From Epiperipatus broadwayi (lineage: Eukaryota > Onychophora > Udeonychophora > Euonychophora > Peripatidae), in the NCBI GenBank assembly GCA_028023455.1, contig JAQFVV010012507.1, positions 4,010,901 to 4,074,900 on the forward strand: 64,000 bases of DNA. Reading direction: 5' to 3'. Each line of letters opens with the position of its first letter. Position 1 is the first letter of the stretch. Positions 25,501 to 37,749 of this stretch are shown piece after piece. The position numbers and the translations under genes are program-made. The notes under the pieces are model-generated. The model did not search any database, was not told where the DNA came from, and was given only the letters and a program-made list of their open reading frames with translations.

Positions 25501-26394
25501 TATATGTAAAACTTCTATCTTTTATATTTTAACCAGAGGACTGATTTTCATCAGAATAAATGCAATAAAATTGTTGTGTTCAAAAATTACAAGAATTATA
25601 TAATATATTTGACAGTTAAAAGATTTTTTTTCACAAGAAATTTAACTAACCAATGACAAATTAACTTTAATATACATTAAAAAATCTCATTATTATCTAA
25701 ATAATTTACACAACATACAAATCACCAAAAAAATAATGTATTTAGCAGACTGATTATGAATATAATGTTAAAGTGTTGAAAGTATTCTTGGTACAATAAA
25801 TCTTATACACAAAGATAATAAAAGAATAATAAAAAATGCAATGTAGGTAATTTAAAGATGTCATGGTGGTTATGTTTAAGTTCATTGCATGTGGGTATAA
25901 GTATTGAATTTAAAAATAAAAAAAAACAACTTTTCCATTCTCTCAATTGTGGAAGAAGATTCATTCTGTAATATCACTACTCTCAAATCATCAATTGAAT
26001 GATCTGTTAAATTACAATGTTTTGACCTCAGTCTGTTTTCTTTCTTAAGCAAAATGTTAAATCAATGATTATTCTATTATGTAGACTAATTGCTGATTTC
26101 CCTACATAATAGTTCAAATATGTATTATACCATAATAAATATATCAAATTTACACTTTTCAATTGACATTGTTAAGAATATATAGAATATATACCATATG
26201 AAATTATTTGTTAGTGCTTTAGATCATTTTTACCACAATAATATATTTTCAAGTAAGGCTTATTTTATCACTATGTAGAATATAAACTTTTTTAATAAAG
26301 AATTGCTAATAAATTTATTTTAACAAGTATCTTTAAATAATCTATATTTCTGATATACAACAATATTTAGATTACAAGATAGATTTTACATAAT

Positions 26395-26595
26395 ATGTAA
26401 TCATAAACAGAGCAAAACTCTCCATACAGTATTGCCACCTGTGCTAAACAGAGTAATCAATGGATGCCATAAAGGCTTGTGCATAAAATCCCTATCTAAT
26501 GCTACTCATCCAATATCCCCAGACTAGTTTCTGGCTTGTGGCCTTCATCAGTGAGGAGCATTGGATCTGAGAGCACTGCATGTAAATCTTAGGAT
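26395..26595 (-). mobile_element. Small element carrying a hammerhead ribozyme
   Basis: Inverted relative to, and homologous with, the element at 1092-1312. Shared segments include AAAACTCTCCATACAGTATT, AAGGCTTGTGCATAAAAT, ACTCATCCAATATCCCCAGA and GGATCTGAGAGCACTG. Only one of the two inverted ends is preserved here. No open frame. Its ribozyme is intact (next entry), which suggests a retrozyme-like or PLE-tail origin and not a simple MITE. Confidence 0.65.
26508..26566 (-). ncRNA. Type I hammerhead ribozyme, intact core
   Basis: On the - strand, reading from 26566: ATCCAAT-GC-TCCTCA (helix I 5' side), CTGATGA (invariant box), AGGC-CACAA-GCCA (helix II, GGC/GCC), GAAA (invariant), ACTAGT palindrome (helix III) and C17, then TGGGGA-T-ATTGGAT (helix I 3' side). 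Helix I has 6 bp (one G-U), a 2x1 internal loop and a 7-bp outer helix, the arrangement in which a helix I internal loop docks with loop II. Predicted cleavage is between 26522 and 26521. Helix III is a 6-nt palindrome, too short for a stable loop. By known analogy with minimal PLE and newt-type hammerheads, it would work best as a dimer. Confidence 0.8.
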
Positions 26596-26599
26596 CTAA

Positions 26600-29420
26600 T
26601 GCAACCCTCTAGCAAACACCTTTTATCTCTACTTAACTACAAAACTATGAGAATGAAATTGAAAACATAAAAAATATTTTCAATCTAAGCTCAATAGCTT
26701 ATATAGTCATATGGGTTTGAACTCAGTTCAGCACCCATACATTTTGGTGTCTTTGGCTCTTTTACAACCATAACACCATTATCCTATTAAGCAGGATTGG
26801 TGTCATGTGATGCTTAATATGTAATCATGTTTTCCCAATATGCTATTAATATTAGGTAAATCGCTATTCAATGTAAAAACTTAATTGCGAAACATGTAAC
26901 TGCTTTTTTTTCCTTAGGGGGATGAAATTTCTTTCTTTTAATTACTGAAGACTTTATTACTGCATTATTGGACAATGTTTTTAGGATATCTCATATTCAT
27001 CAATGTACTATATATAATGTTATTACATTATTGAAAAAAAATTATCATTACTACAAATTCTTCCAATTCATAATTTTTTTTATAGAGGATATTACTTTTA
27101 AAATGTTTTGGATGTAGATAGATATGTTTATCCATAAGTTTGCTATGTACAGCAATAGAAACAACTCAATTTGGGTAAATAATTCCAATATCTAAAAATG
27201 GGCATTTTTTTTTTCAAAACATTTATTTTAATTCTTATTAAAATTATTTATATAATCTAAGAATTATCCTTCAGTCAAGCTTAAATAAGTATAAATATTT
27301 ATAGTTTTGCCATAAAATGTATATGTAACTGGAAGCCACTTCATTCCTCATTGCACTACTTTGTTTCTGCAAGTATTATTTAGAAGTGAAAATGAAAAAA
27401 AATCACTTCTTACCATTGAATATATTAATTCAGTCATAGTTACACTAAGATGCTGATCCTACTCCTATCTGGTAGAGTGCATTTAATAGCCCCAATCCTA
27501 TTGTCATGAAATATATTAATATACAGTGTTACAAAATCTAAAGTAGCTAAAACAAGCAAGTGGTACTAGAGATTTAATATTTTTCAAAATTGAAAGAAAA
27601 TGTGTAATACCTTTAATGTAAGAAGTAAATGACAGAGGAATAAGAGAAATAAAATTGTCAACATATGCTAAAATAATTTTCCATAGGACAAATAATGATA
27701 ATCAAACATCTACAGGCATAGTAATTATTTAGTACCAGAAGGCTTCATTAGGATTACAATCTAGAACATCTTTTTAAAAGACAACATAGTAAAATATTAC
27801 TTGTTATGATTTTAAACTATAAACACATACAGAACTAAATATCATTGTTAATAAATGCTTTAAAGCCTCTAGGCTGCAGAGAACAGAGATCCTTAGAAGC
27901 ATCAATTGACAAAAACATGCAACAGTAAAAAATCTGGAGATTGATCAAACATGCAAAGAAAAATTTATTAACAGTTCATTGATAATACACAATCTTAAAT
28001 TATTTCTTTATGTTGACATACATTTCATTAGTTGACAGTAGATAATCCTATTCTTTATGTTCACTAACATTTCAGTTGTTGATAGTGGATATTTCTTTGA
28101 ATTAATAGTGACAAACTTTATATTATTATTTTAATATCATATCTGAAAACTATTATATAATAACAATAATACTTATCTGATTCTTACTAGATGTATAATA
28201 TTTATATTAATATGTGCATCTTTACATTTCTCTCAATTTTAAGGAACAGGCAATAATGAAACATTTTAAAGTTAATTTAAATATTCCCAATGCAAAGTCA
28301 ATCACAAAGTCAGCCTTTTGTAATATTTCTTTGATATTCTATGCCACATTGAAAGTATAACAGCAAAATAGACTTCTCAAATTCTGAAGTAAAATAATAA
28401 TTACCGTGAAAATAATTAGATATGAAATTAAAACTCAAGCATGGAATTATATGTTCATAGAGAGATAAACAAATATATACAAAAGTCAAGTGCTGGTTCA
28501 GTATATTGAAGATCATTTACCTTTTTTACATGTATTTGGTCATGTGTATCAATTGTGTGAAATTAATTGGATGGATGTGGTGAGCATGAAAATCTGAGTT
28601 CAGGTCTCTTATAATTACATTATGTTTAGTATAGTAAATATACATATATTTAAATATTACAAATAAGATGGTTTGTTTTTCTAAATATTGTTTTGCTGAA
28701 GTCTCTTAGATGACGTTTTACACACTTTGTCTTATTACAAATTTAATTTTACTGTTTGCAAATTTCAAATATGATTTTTTAAAAAATTGCCTTCATGTAT
28801 AAATGAATAGTTCTATCCAATCAAGACCAATATATTGAACTCTGATATAGAATAATGGTTGAAAGATTACAAAAACCGTCTACAGTGACATCAAGGAACC
28901 TATCACAGTATGGAAGAATTAAGTGCAACGTGGTTTGAAAGTATCAAAAATGAACATTTATTAGCCCACTTTTAAAAGAGAGTATATTTACCTGTTTAAT
29001 GGAGTTTATTTAACCTTCCTTGAATTTTGACATATTAATCTGTTACATTCAAAATATCAACTCTTATTTTTATTAAGTTAGACCTAAATAAAAAAGGGAT
29101 TTTTATTATTTTGAATAGAAATTGCTTTGATAACTGATTAAAGATTCCTGGTGTTGATAGGCTTTGACTATTATGCAATTTAAATTATGTACATGTGATA
29201 TTTTTTAACATTTTGTGAAAAAAAGATTACAGAAGCATACTTTCTGTTACTATGAAAACTGATAAATAAATAAACAAGGAAAGATTGCTCTCTTACTCTA
29301 TCGATTTTTACAAAATGTTAGAAGTAAATACCAATTATAAATTATTCTGTATGTATCATGTAATGATTAACATAAATATTAAATAAAGTGATAAGTTTTT
29401 GTATGCATCTTCTTTTAAAG
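26600..29420. other. Intron 2, end: no gene
   Basis: AT-rich; no element recognised. Short open frames (for example 28310-28516 on -) show no motif. Confidence 0.35.
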
Positions 29421-29540
29421 GTTGTTCATTGTGATTTAGCAGCTAGAAACATTCTAATGGGATCTCAAAATATCTGTAAAGTTTCTGACTTTGGATCAGC
29501 CTGCTATAGTTCAACTGAAAAAGATTATTTATCAAACAGT
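29421..29540 (+). CDS. Tyrosine kinase exon c: catalytic loop and DFG
   Basis: Exactly 40 codons between acceptor TCTTTTAAAG and donor GTAAGA, phase 0 at both ends. It encodes VVHCDLAARNILM, the tyrosine-kinase catalytic loop with the catalytic Asp, the AAR signature and the metal-binding Asn. It then gives CKVSDFGSACYSS with the DFG Mg-binding motif. Two activation-loop tyrosines follow (CYSS and KDYLS), spaced like autophosphorylation sites. The HRD arginine is cysteine here. That Arg normally contacts the phosphorylated activation loop, so regulation may be of non-RD type, but the residues needed for catalysis in this exon are present. The residue after DFG is Ser rather than the common Leu. 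No stop or frameshift is seen. Confidence 0.92.
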
Positions 29541-30007
29541 GTAAGATAATATACTATACATTTAAATGTCATTTATAAACATTCTGTCAATATATATTTT
29601 AATATATTTTATCAGATTTTTTATTTGTGTATATTTCAAAATATATACAGAGACACTGTAACGGTCAGGTTTGTACATTTGCTCAACAGACTGAGAGTCC
29701 GAGCCAGAGAACCAAATGCTGACCAAGTCGGGATAGTAATATCCTACGTCTGATCATACCTCAACTCTCTCACTCGTGCTTCCAAGTCAACCCATCATGA
29801 ATGACATGCCTGAGGTTACACTCACTATCTCTTTATTTACGTTCCAGCAATAGCAAAGCAGTAAAACATGAGATACCCCCCCATTACATATTATATAACT
29901 TAACTAATGATTCATAAGGTAATGAGCAAGTAATGAGACTGAGGCAAATTTATATTTCATAAATTTAATATACTAAATAAATAATAGAGCAAAATAAATT
30001 GGATATA

Positions 30008-30292
30008 GCTGGCTCACACGCAGGTGAGTGAATACTCAAGGTTATGAAGCATATATTACAACGAGTTCTATAGCATGCTCACACACAGGTGAGTGACTCC
30101 AGGTTACAAAGCTAATTATAGGGATCACACACAGGAGAATGGTTTAGAGTTATAAAATAATATTACAAAGCAATGAGTGGATTCTCAGGGTTATAAACTA
30201 ATATCACAAAGGAACGAGTGGATTCTCAGGGTTATAAAATAATATCACAAAGCAATGAGTGGATTCTCAGGGTTACAAATGATTTAATTAGC
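30008..30292. repeat. Minisatellite, ~40-50 bp units
   Basis: Three copies of CTCACACACAGGTGAGTGA-like units (30012-30145) are followed by about four copies of AGCAATGAGTGGATTCTCAG with GGTTATAAAATAATATCACA (period about 49 bp, 30130-30290). Confidence 0.85.
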
Positions 30293-31304
30293 ATATGACT
30301 TTTTAATAAGCTTATGTCATCTTTCATGTCCTAATTCACCTATGTTTTATATAGTGGAAATAAGCAACAGCTAGAGTGATCGATTTATTGGTAAATGAGT
30401 GATTATATTATTAATACTAAGTTTAAAATTATATTATAAATATATTACTAAGTTTAAAATTATATTATGAAGACATTTGCATGAGATATAATTGTTATAC
30501 AGATAAACACATTAACTCAGATTCTAGATCGGATCAAAGCCGAAGTTACTTTCTAGGGAAGCTCAACTGAAGTGTGGCAGTTGAACATCAGATTCTAGTG
30601 TGTTAAAAACTATGGTATCAGATAAGTGTGCCTCGAAGGTATTCTTAATTGAGGTTTATTACCTAGTAAACGATTCCCTAACCGATCTGCTTGCTATAAT
30701 GGAAGAGGCTTTTTATTAAGTGAACAGAAGAGTGGCAGATGAGCTCTTTGGAAACACTTTGGTTCCGTTAAATACGAATAACTGTCACATTTGCCTAAAC
30801 TTTCGAGGCATGACTTGATGAAAAAAAAAAGAAATTTTTCCCTTACCTTTAAATTTATGACTGAAATGGAAACGATCATGATGTAGGCCATTATAGGTAT
30901 AGCAAGTAGATATGCATATTTATGCAAACTAGCAATACATTCGCAATGCTAAATTAATATTTTATAAATTAAATACGCTAAATCTTAGCTTCTTTCCGTA
31001 CCATAACCACTGGTCAGTTCATACAGGAGATTATGAAGTTACATGATAAAGGCAATTAATGAGAATCTGATTTAAGACTTTCTGCATAGCATCTTAATCT
31101 TTGATTAAATGGAGTTATAGCAAAAGTTTAGATTTACTAGAATTTAAACATTATATAGTATAATTTCTATAATAGCAAACGGACTGATTTTAAATAATCT
31201 AAAATAGGAATTATTAAATAGCTCACACAAAATATTGATTTTTAAACAAAGTACTTAAATATTAATCTTCAATAACTCATCAGAATAAGCCCTACTAATA
31301 ACAC

Positions 31305-31645
31305 AAAATGTGTTTTAAATAACATATGCAAATATACCTTTTAAATACCTTGCGTAAAATATACTTTTTAAATAACTAGAAAAATACATATTTTAAATAA
31401 CTTACGCAAATATACATCTTAAATAATGTACACAAATCTGTGTTTTTAAATAATATATGCAAAATATACATTTTAAATAACTTTAGCAAAATATTTCACT
31501 GTAAATAACTGAGCAAAGATGCGTTTTAAATAACATACGTAAAATAGACATTTTAATTAACTTTAGCAAAATATTTTCATTTTAAATAACTGGAGCAAAA
31601 GAATAAGTTTTAAATAACTTGTTTAGGCATTATAAGAACTGATTC
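31305..31645. repeat. Minisatellite with TTTTAAATAACTTA core
   Basis: About eleven imperfect ~28-bp units of the form TTTTAAATAACTTACGCAAA plus ATATACA. Confidence 0.85.
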
Positions 31646-34148
31646 ACTCTAGCGTAAATAATAGTTTTATTTCAGAAAGGAGTTTTGACTATATTCTTTA
31701 TATTACAATAATCTGATGTAACAGAAAACTGATTACTCATCCCCCCTCCCCTGATAATTTCTTAAACATGCAAAACTCCGTTCTGTTGGAATCACAGCAT
31801 AAATTAATAAACATGAACTAAAGATACATGGCTTAAGAATAAATTGCATGAAATGATCAATAAAATGATAATCTAGAAATAAAAATTTGTTGTATGGTTT
31901 TATAGTAACTAGATGTTTATGAGTAGTTAAAATTATTAATGATCAAGCAAGAATTTTGAGAATGCTCTAAGATTTAAATAAATTTAAGATAAACATTTTA
32001 GTTGAACATTTAGAGGATATAATTAATTATGGGATTTATTAGTTAGCTAGCTTTTAATTTAAAATGAGTTTAGTTATGAAATTAAAGATTTGGCAGAGTC
32101 TTTAAGGCATTCTTTAATGTGCTTCATGCTATCAAATCAGGCTGGGCTTCTCTGGGTTTTGGTCTAGTTGTAGCTTTATAAATTTATTTCTGTGGCAGTT
32201 TTCCCCAATACTCTGGTCAGGAGCTCTCTGGTATCTCATGTACAGTTTTTTTCTTACTGGTCTGGGCATGGTGGAGGTTTTCTCTCATCGGTAGCCATTT
32301 GTGGAAGAGCAAACGGCTGTCTCTTTGTCTCTAGCCAATGGTCATCTTTGGAGCAGCTTGGATGGTGGCTTTCTAAGATTCAGCTTTCTAAAACAACAGG
32401 AACAGTTTTCTTATTTAACTTTTCAGCTTTGGAGAACAATTTTCGGCCACAATAACACAATTTTCACAGCAATAGCACCAGGAAAAATCTATGATGATGG
32501 AAAAGGACCTTTCTTATACTATATTTTTGACAGTAGTTCCCTCCTACTTTCAGTCATGCCACATCACCTGAGTATGCCTGACTGAATATTATAATTGGTC
32601 TTAGTTATAATTTTTAAATAGGTCAAATTTTAGCCAAAGATTTATTTTTAGAAATGCTAAAACTGATAAACAACTTTCTGCTTGTGTAATTTTAGACAAA
32701 CAAAAGAACTGAAAATTATCTTACTTGAAAATTATCTAAAATGAATACTGACTTAAATAAATAATTATTTAGAATGAATATTGAAAAATAAGTAATATTA
32801 TAAATTTAAACTTATTATGCTGCTATATAGATAAATTTTAATTACACAGTTATGTTTATTTCAGTTTTAACAAACCTAAATGAATATGCTCGTATATAAA
32901 TATTTAAGACTTATATATATTTATATATATAATTAATAGGACGATTATATACGCACATACCCTGCTATATTATAAGCACACTCAATGCTTTAAATTAAAG
33001 AAACACACACAATCTGAGTGCAATGAAATATACTATTATTGAAGAAAATAGGTGAAACAGGTGTAACTGTTTCAACACTTTTATGGAATCAAATTAGGTA
33101 AACATTGATTCACACAATAAATACTATCTGACACTGTCAATTGAAAATCACATATTTTGGGCCAACTGATTTTCATTATGCCATACAGACCAATGTTTAT
33201 AATATAATAATGACTATTTTATTTACCATAATTGACTTCAACAATATCATGTAGTAGTCCATCGTGGTCAAGTAAAAGTTTTGTTTCAGTCTTTTTAAAT
33301 ATATTTTTAAATAATTATAAGCAATTTGTAATAGTAATAATTTGTTTGATTCTGTAATAAACACTCTTTCTTAGCTTTGGCCAATTAAATTTAACTTGCT
33401 ACTGTCCTACAAAGAGCTTAGTAATTAAATAATTATAAACAAAAACTCTATGTACTAAATATTTCTAAATGCAAACCCATTAAATATTATAATACTTGAC
33501 ATACCATTTGAAGTTTTTTTATAAAATAAGAAAAACAACAAAATTGATATACTATACATTGGTTTCTAATAAATGTATATGTAACAGCAGTGCCTTGTGA
33601 CAATATTAGACCAATAGTGGCAGTCAAAAGTAAATTCCTATTCATTACATAAGTGCTGACAATTTCACTTTCTCAGAATTGAGCAGTAAACCCTGATTAA
33701 CTACAATCTAGTAAAAGTATTCTAATTAAGTAATTATGAATGAAAAACTACCCTTACTAAATATGTTCATCTGAACAAGCATTGAACATTATATTCCAAG
33801 AACAAAATTTATATTTTAATTTATGTATTTCAATTAGCATTTTATTATTTTTATTCCAAATATTTGTAATTATTCATTATTTCACACACCAAATTTATAA
33901 TTGTAAATATTGAAAAGTTTTAATGAGATCTTTCATGTATGGGTTTTTATTAAAAGTCAACCATGATATAAGTAAATAATCAACCAATTAAAAACTGGAT
34001 TGGAAACTGAAATACGCTTGAAAGATTTATTAGGCTTTATATATATATGTTCAACAGATGGCGTTTTACCAAAACCACCGAACAAGTGTAAAATTTGTTT
34101 ACATAAATGAAAAAAGAGTCAGAATTAACTACCTCTTTCATTTACTCA

Positions 34149-34195
34149 CCCCCAGATCAGCTGATTTCAAGCTGGTTTGCTCTCATCAGTGAGGG
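34149..34195 (-). ncRNA. Type I hammerhead ribozyme, satellite unit 1
   Basis: On the - strand: CCCTCA (helix I 5'), CTGATGA, GAGC-AAACCA-GCTT (helix II), GAAA, then ATCAGCTGAT (helix III as a 10-nt palindrome, or 3 bp with an AGCT loop), C17, TGGGGG (helix I 3'; 6 bp, one G-U). All invariant core bases are present. Predicted cleavage follows C17, the complement of 34155. Confidence 0.85.
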
Positions 34196-34562
34196 ATAGA
34201 GTATAGAAACTAGATCTAAACACTGACTCTCAAGTGTTTATGCAAAACATTTCTATCAGTTTGCAAGCGTGAATTTTTCAGACCAGTAAAGTCTTCAAAC
34301 TCAGCCTAACAAGCCAGATATTTATATAGGTCTGATCTCAGTTCAGTATCACCACATAATCAAAGTCTCTGCAATATATATCATTGCAAGAAAACTTTAA
34401 AGGTACATTTATGAAAAACAAAAACAAGTTATTCACGTAAATTGCTATCACTTGTTATTTATGTTCAACAGATGGTGTTTTACCAAAACCACCGAATAAG
34501 TGTAAAATTTGTTTACATAAACAAAAAAAGAGTCAGAATTAACTACCTCTTTCATTTTCTCA

Positions 34563-34609
34563 CCCCCAGATCAGCTGATTTCAAGCTGGTTTGCTCTCAT
34601 CAGTGAGGG
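34563..34609 (-). ncRNA. Type I hammerhead ribozyme, satellite unit 2
   Basis: Identical core and helices to the copy at 34149-34195. Confidence 0.85.
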
Positions 34610-34976
34610 ATAGAGTATAGAAACTAGATCTAAACACTGACTCTCAAGTGTTTATGCAAAACGTTTCTATCAGTTTGCAAGCATGAATTTTTCAGACCGG
34701 TAAAGTCTTCAAACTCAGCCTAGCAAGCCAGATATTTATATGGGTCTGATCTCAGTTCAGAATCACCATATAATCAAAGTCTCTGCAATATATATCATTG
34801 CAAGAAAACTTTAAAGGTACATTTATGAAAAACAAAAACAAGTTATTCACGTAACTTGCTATCACTTGTTATTTATGTTCAACAGATGGCGTTTTACCAA
34901 AATCACTGAACAAGTGTAAAATTTGTTTACATAAATGAAAAAAGAGTCAGAATTAACTACCTCTTTCATTTGCTCA

Positions 34977-35023
34977 CCCCCAGATCAGCTGATTTCAAGC
35001 TGGTTTGCTCTCCTCAGTGAAGG
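34977..35023 (-). ncRNA. Type I hammerhead ribozyme, satellite unit 3 (variant)
   Basis: The box reads CTGAGGA, changing only N7, where any base is tolerated. Helix I 5' reads CCTTCA, so one C-G pair becomes U-G. The core is otherwise intact. Confidence 0.8.
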
Positions 35024-35711
35024 ATAGAGTATAGAAACTAGATCTAAACACTGACTCTCAAGTGTTTATGCAAAACGTTTCTATCAGTTTGCAAGCGTGA
35101 ATTTTTTAGACCGGTAAAGTCTTCAAACTCAGGCTAGCAAGCCAGATATTTATATGGGTCTGATCTCAGTTCAGTATCACCACATAATCAAAGTCTCTGC
35201 AATATATATCATTGCAAAAAAACTCTAAAGGTACATTTATGAAAAACAAAAACAAGTTATTCACGTAACTTGCTAACACTTGTTATTTATGTTCAACAGA
35301 TGGTGTTTTACCAAAACCACTGAACAAGTGTAAAATTTGTTTACATAAATGAAAAAAGAGTCAGAATTAACTACTTCTTTTTTCGTTTATGTAAACAAAT
35401 TTTACACTTGTTCGGTGGTTTTGGTAAAACGCCATCTGTTGAACATAAATAACAAGTGATAGCAAGTTAAGTGAATAACTTGTTTTTGTTTTTCATAAAT
35501 GTACCTTTAAAGTTTTCTTGCAATGATATATATTGCAGAGACTTTGATTATGTGGTGATACTGAACTGAGATCAGACCCATATAAATATCTGGCTTGCTA
35601 GGCTGAGTTTGAAGACTTTACCGGTCTGAAAAATTCACGCTTGCAAACTGATAGAAACATTTTGCATAAACACTTGAGAGTCAGTGTTTAGATCTAGTTT
35701 CTATACTCTAT

Positions 35712-35758
35712 CCCTCACTGATGAGAGCAAACCAGCTTGAAATCAGCTGATCTGGGGG
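35712..35758 (+). ncRNA. Type I hammerhead ribozyme, right arm copy 1
   Basis: CCCTCA-CTGATGA-GAGC..GCTT-GAAA-TCAGCTGATC/TGGGGG. All conserved core positions are present. Predicted cleavage between 35752 and 35753. Confidence 0.85.
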
Positions 35759-36125
35759 TGAGCAAATGAAAGATGTAGTTAATTCCGACTCTTTTTTCGT
35801 TTATGTAAACAAATTTTACACTTGTTCAGTGGTTTGGTAAAACGCCATCTGTTGAACATAAATAACAAGTGATAGCAAGTTACGTGAATAACTTGTTTTT
35901 GTTTTTTATAAATGTACCTTTAAAGTTTTCTTGCAATGATATATATTGCAGATACTTTGATTATGTGGTGATACTGAACTGAGATCAGACCCATATAAAT
36001 ATCTGGCTTGCTAGGCTGAGTTTGAAGACTTTACCGGTCTTAAAAAATTCACGCTTGCAAACTGATAGAAACGTTTTGCACAAACACTTGAGAGTCAGTG
36101 TTTAGATCTAGTTTCTATACTCTAT

Positions 36126-36172
36126 CCCTCACTGATGAGAGCAAACCAGCTTGAAATCAGCTGATCTGGGGG
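36126..36172 (+). ncRNA. Type I hammerhead ribozyme, right arm copy 2
   Basis: Same sequence as 35712-35758. Predicted cleavage between 36166 and 36167. The cleavage-to-cleavage distance from copy 1 is 414 nt, the expected monomer size. Confidence 0.85.
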
Positions 36173-36681
36173 TGAGCAAATGAAAGAGGTAGTTAATTCT
36201 GACTCTTTTTTCGTTTATGTAAACAAATTTTACACTTTTTCGGTGGTTTTGGTAAAACGCCATCTGTTGAACATAAATAACAAGTGATAGCAAGTTACGT
36301 GAATAACTTGTTTTTGTTTTTCATAAATGTACCTTTAAAGTTTTCTTGCAATGATATATATTGCAGAGACTTTGATTATGTGGTGATACTGAACTCAGAT
36401 CAGACCCATATAAATATTTGTCTTGCTAGGCTGAGTTTGAAGACTTTACCGGTCTGAAAAATTCACGCTTGCAAACTGATAGAAACATTTTGCATAAACA
36501 CTTGAGAGTCAGTGTCAGCTGATCTGGGAATGAGCAAATGAAAGAGGTAGTTAATTCTGACTTTTTTTTCGTTTATGTAAACAAATTTTACACTTGTTCA
36601 GTGGTTTTGGTAAAACGACATCTGTTGAACATAAATAACAAGTGATAGCAAGTTACGTGAATAACTTGTTTTTGTTTTTCA

Positions 36682-36795
<114 letters not shown>

Positions 36796-36799
36796 GACA

Positions 36800-36906
36800 T
36801 ATTTTGAGGGTTCACACAGTGGATGACTTGTGTGACCAAGTTGAAACATTGGAATATTAATATTTAAAAATTTGTTAACATGGATGAATCCGCAAAATAT
36901 GACATT
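36800..36906 (+). mobile_element. Solitary tail of Penelope-like family A
   Basis: GTGGATGACTTGTGTGACCA then AGTTGAAAC, ATATTAATATT and GGATGAATCCGCAAAATATG match the 3' tail of the family A copy at 44165-44245. Only the tail is present. GACTTG...CAAGTY forms a hairpin before GAAAC, resembling helix II of a decayed hammerhead. Confidence 0.65.
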
Positions 36907-37521
36907 TATATATGCAACCCATGAAAATCTTCATTTCAACATATATATTGTACCCTCACTTTCAGGAATTATGGAATAAAAATAGAGGTCTAGCTCATCT
37001 AAAATGTATCTAATCAATAATAAATATATTCAGCAATACCATATGATACTAAACTAGCTCAAATTAATAAATAATAATATGGTTCAGTTTAATAAATTAA
37101 TTAAATAAATATCTAATAAAAATCATGAGACTATGAAGTGAGTTTACGTGTGGCAAGACAAATACATTGAGCCAATATCCCATAGGATATTACCTCAATG
37201 GCATAATAATACAATCTTCTCTCTTACTATCTCAAACACTAAATCTATAGCATTTCTACATCTTCAATAATAATTAATTAATTAAGATTATCCCAATAAA
37301 TTAATCTTCATCTCTTTATGTAAATAATCTAGCTCAAACAATCTCAGGTTCTTTTCAAATAATTTCAGGTAATTATACTTTCTGTAATTAAGCATGATAA
37401 GGGATTTAATATCATTCTCAACTAATTCTGACTAACACTAATAATAAATAAATAATAATATTAATAATAATCTTCAATGTATAATTTAATCTTATCTATT
37501 TTCCCATTATAACACTAATCA

Positions 37522-37749
<228 letters not shown>

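Larger units (their letters stand above)
29657..32600. other. Compositionally distinct insertion with minisatellites
   Basis: From TGTAACGGTCAGG (29657) the DNA is less AT-rich, with GACTGAGAGTCCGAGCC, poly-C runs (29874, 31741) and two minisatellites. A mirror terminus, CTGACCATTACA, ends a similarly richer region at 52151. The start resembles an LTR or DNA-transposon terminus, but no matching second end, RT or transposase was found. The open frames at 32192-32585 overlap each other and match nothing I know. Confidence 0.3.
34049..35375 (-). repeat. 413-bp hammerhead satellite, left arm (3 units + partial)
   Basis: Units start with TGTTCAACAGATGGCGTTTT at 34049, 34462, 34876 and 35290 (periods 413, 414, 414), more than about 95% alike by eye. 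The fourth stops at the palindrome centre. The ribozyme strand of each unit is the - strand. No open frame of note. The left boundary abuts a short (TA)n. Tandem head-to-tail copies of a few hundred bases with one hammerhead each are the genomic form of retrozymes, whose RNA is cut and circularised by the ribozyme. Confidence 0.9.
35376..36681 (+). repeat. 413-bp hammerhead satellite, right arm (inverted)
   Basis: Reverse-complement units of the left arm; the unit-end GTTGAACA ends at 35445, 35858, 36273 and 36631 (periods 413, 415, 358). The third complete unit has lost about 55 bp, including most of its hammerhead (after 36513, AGTGTCAGCTGATCTGGGAA). The palindrome centre is GAAAAAAG (35351-35358) facing CTTTTTTC (35376-35384), with only 17 bases between. 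The right end runs directly into a long (TA)n. Confidence 0.9.

Noticed and set aside
32192-32585. Two overlapping frames of 87 and 94 codons
   Set aside because: They overlap in different frames in a richer-GC repeat block and resemble nothing known.
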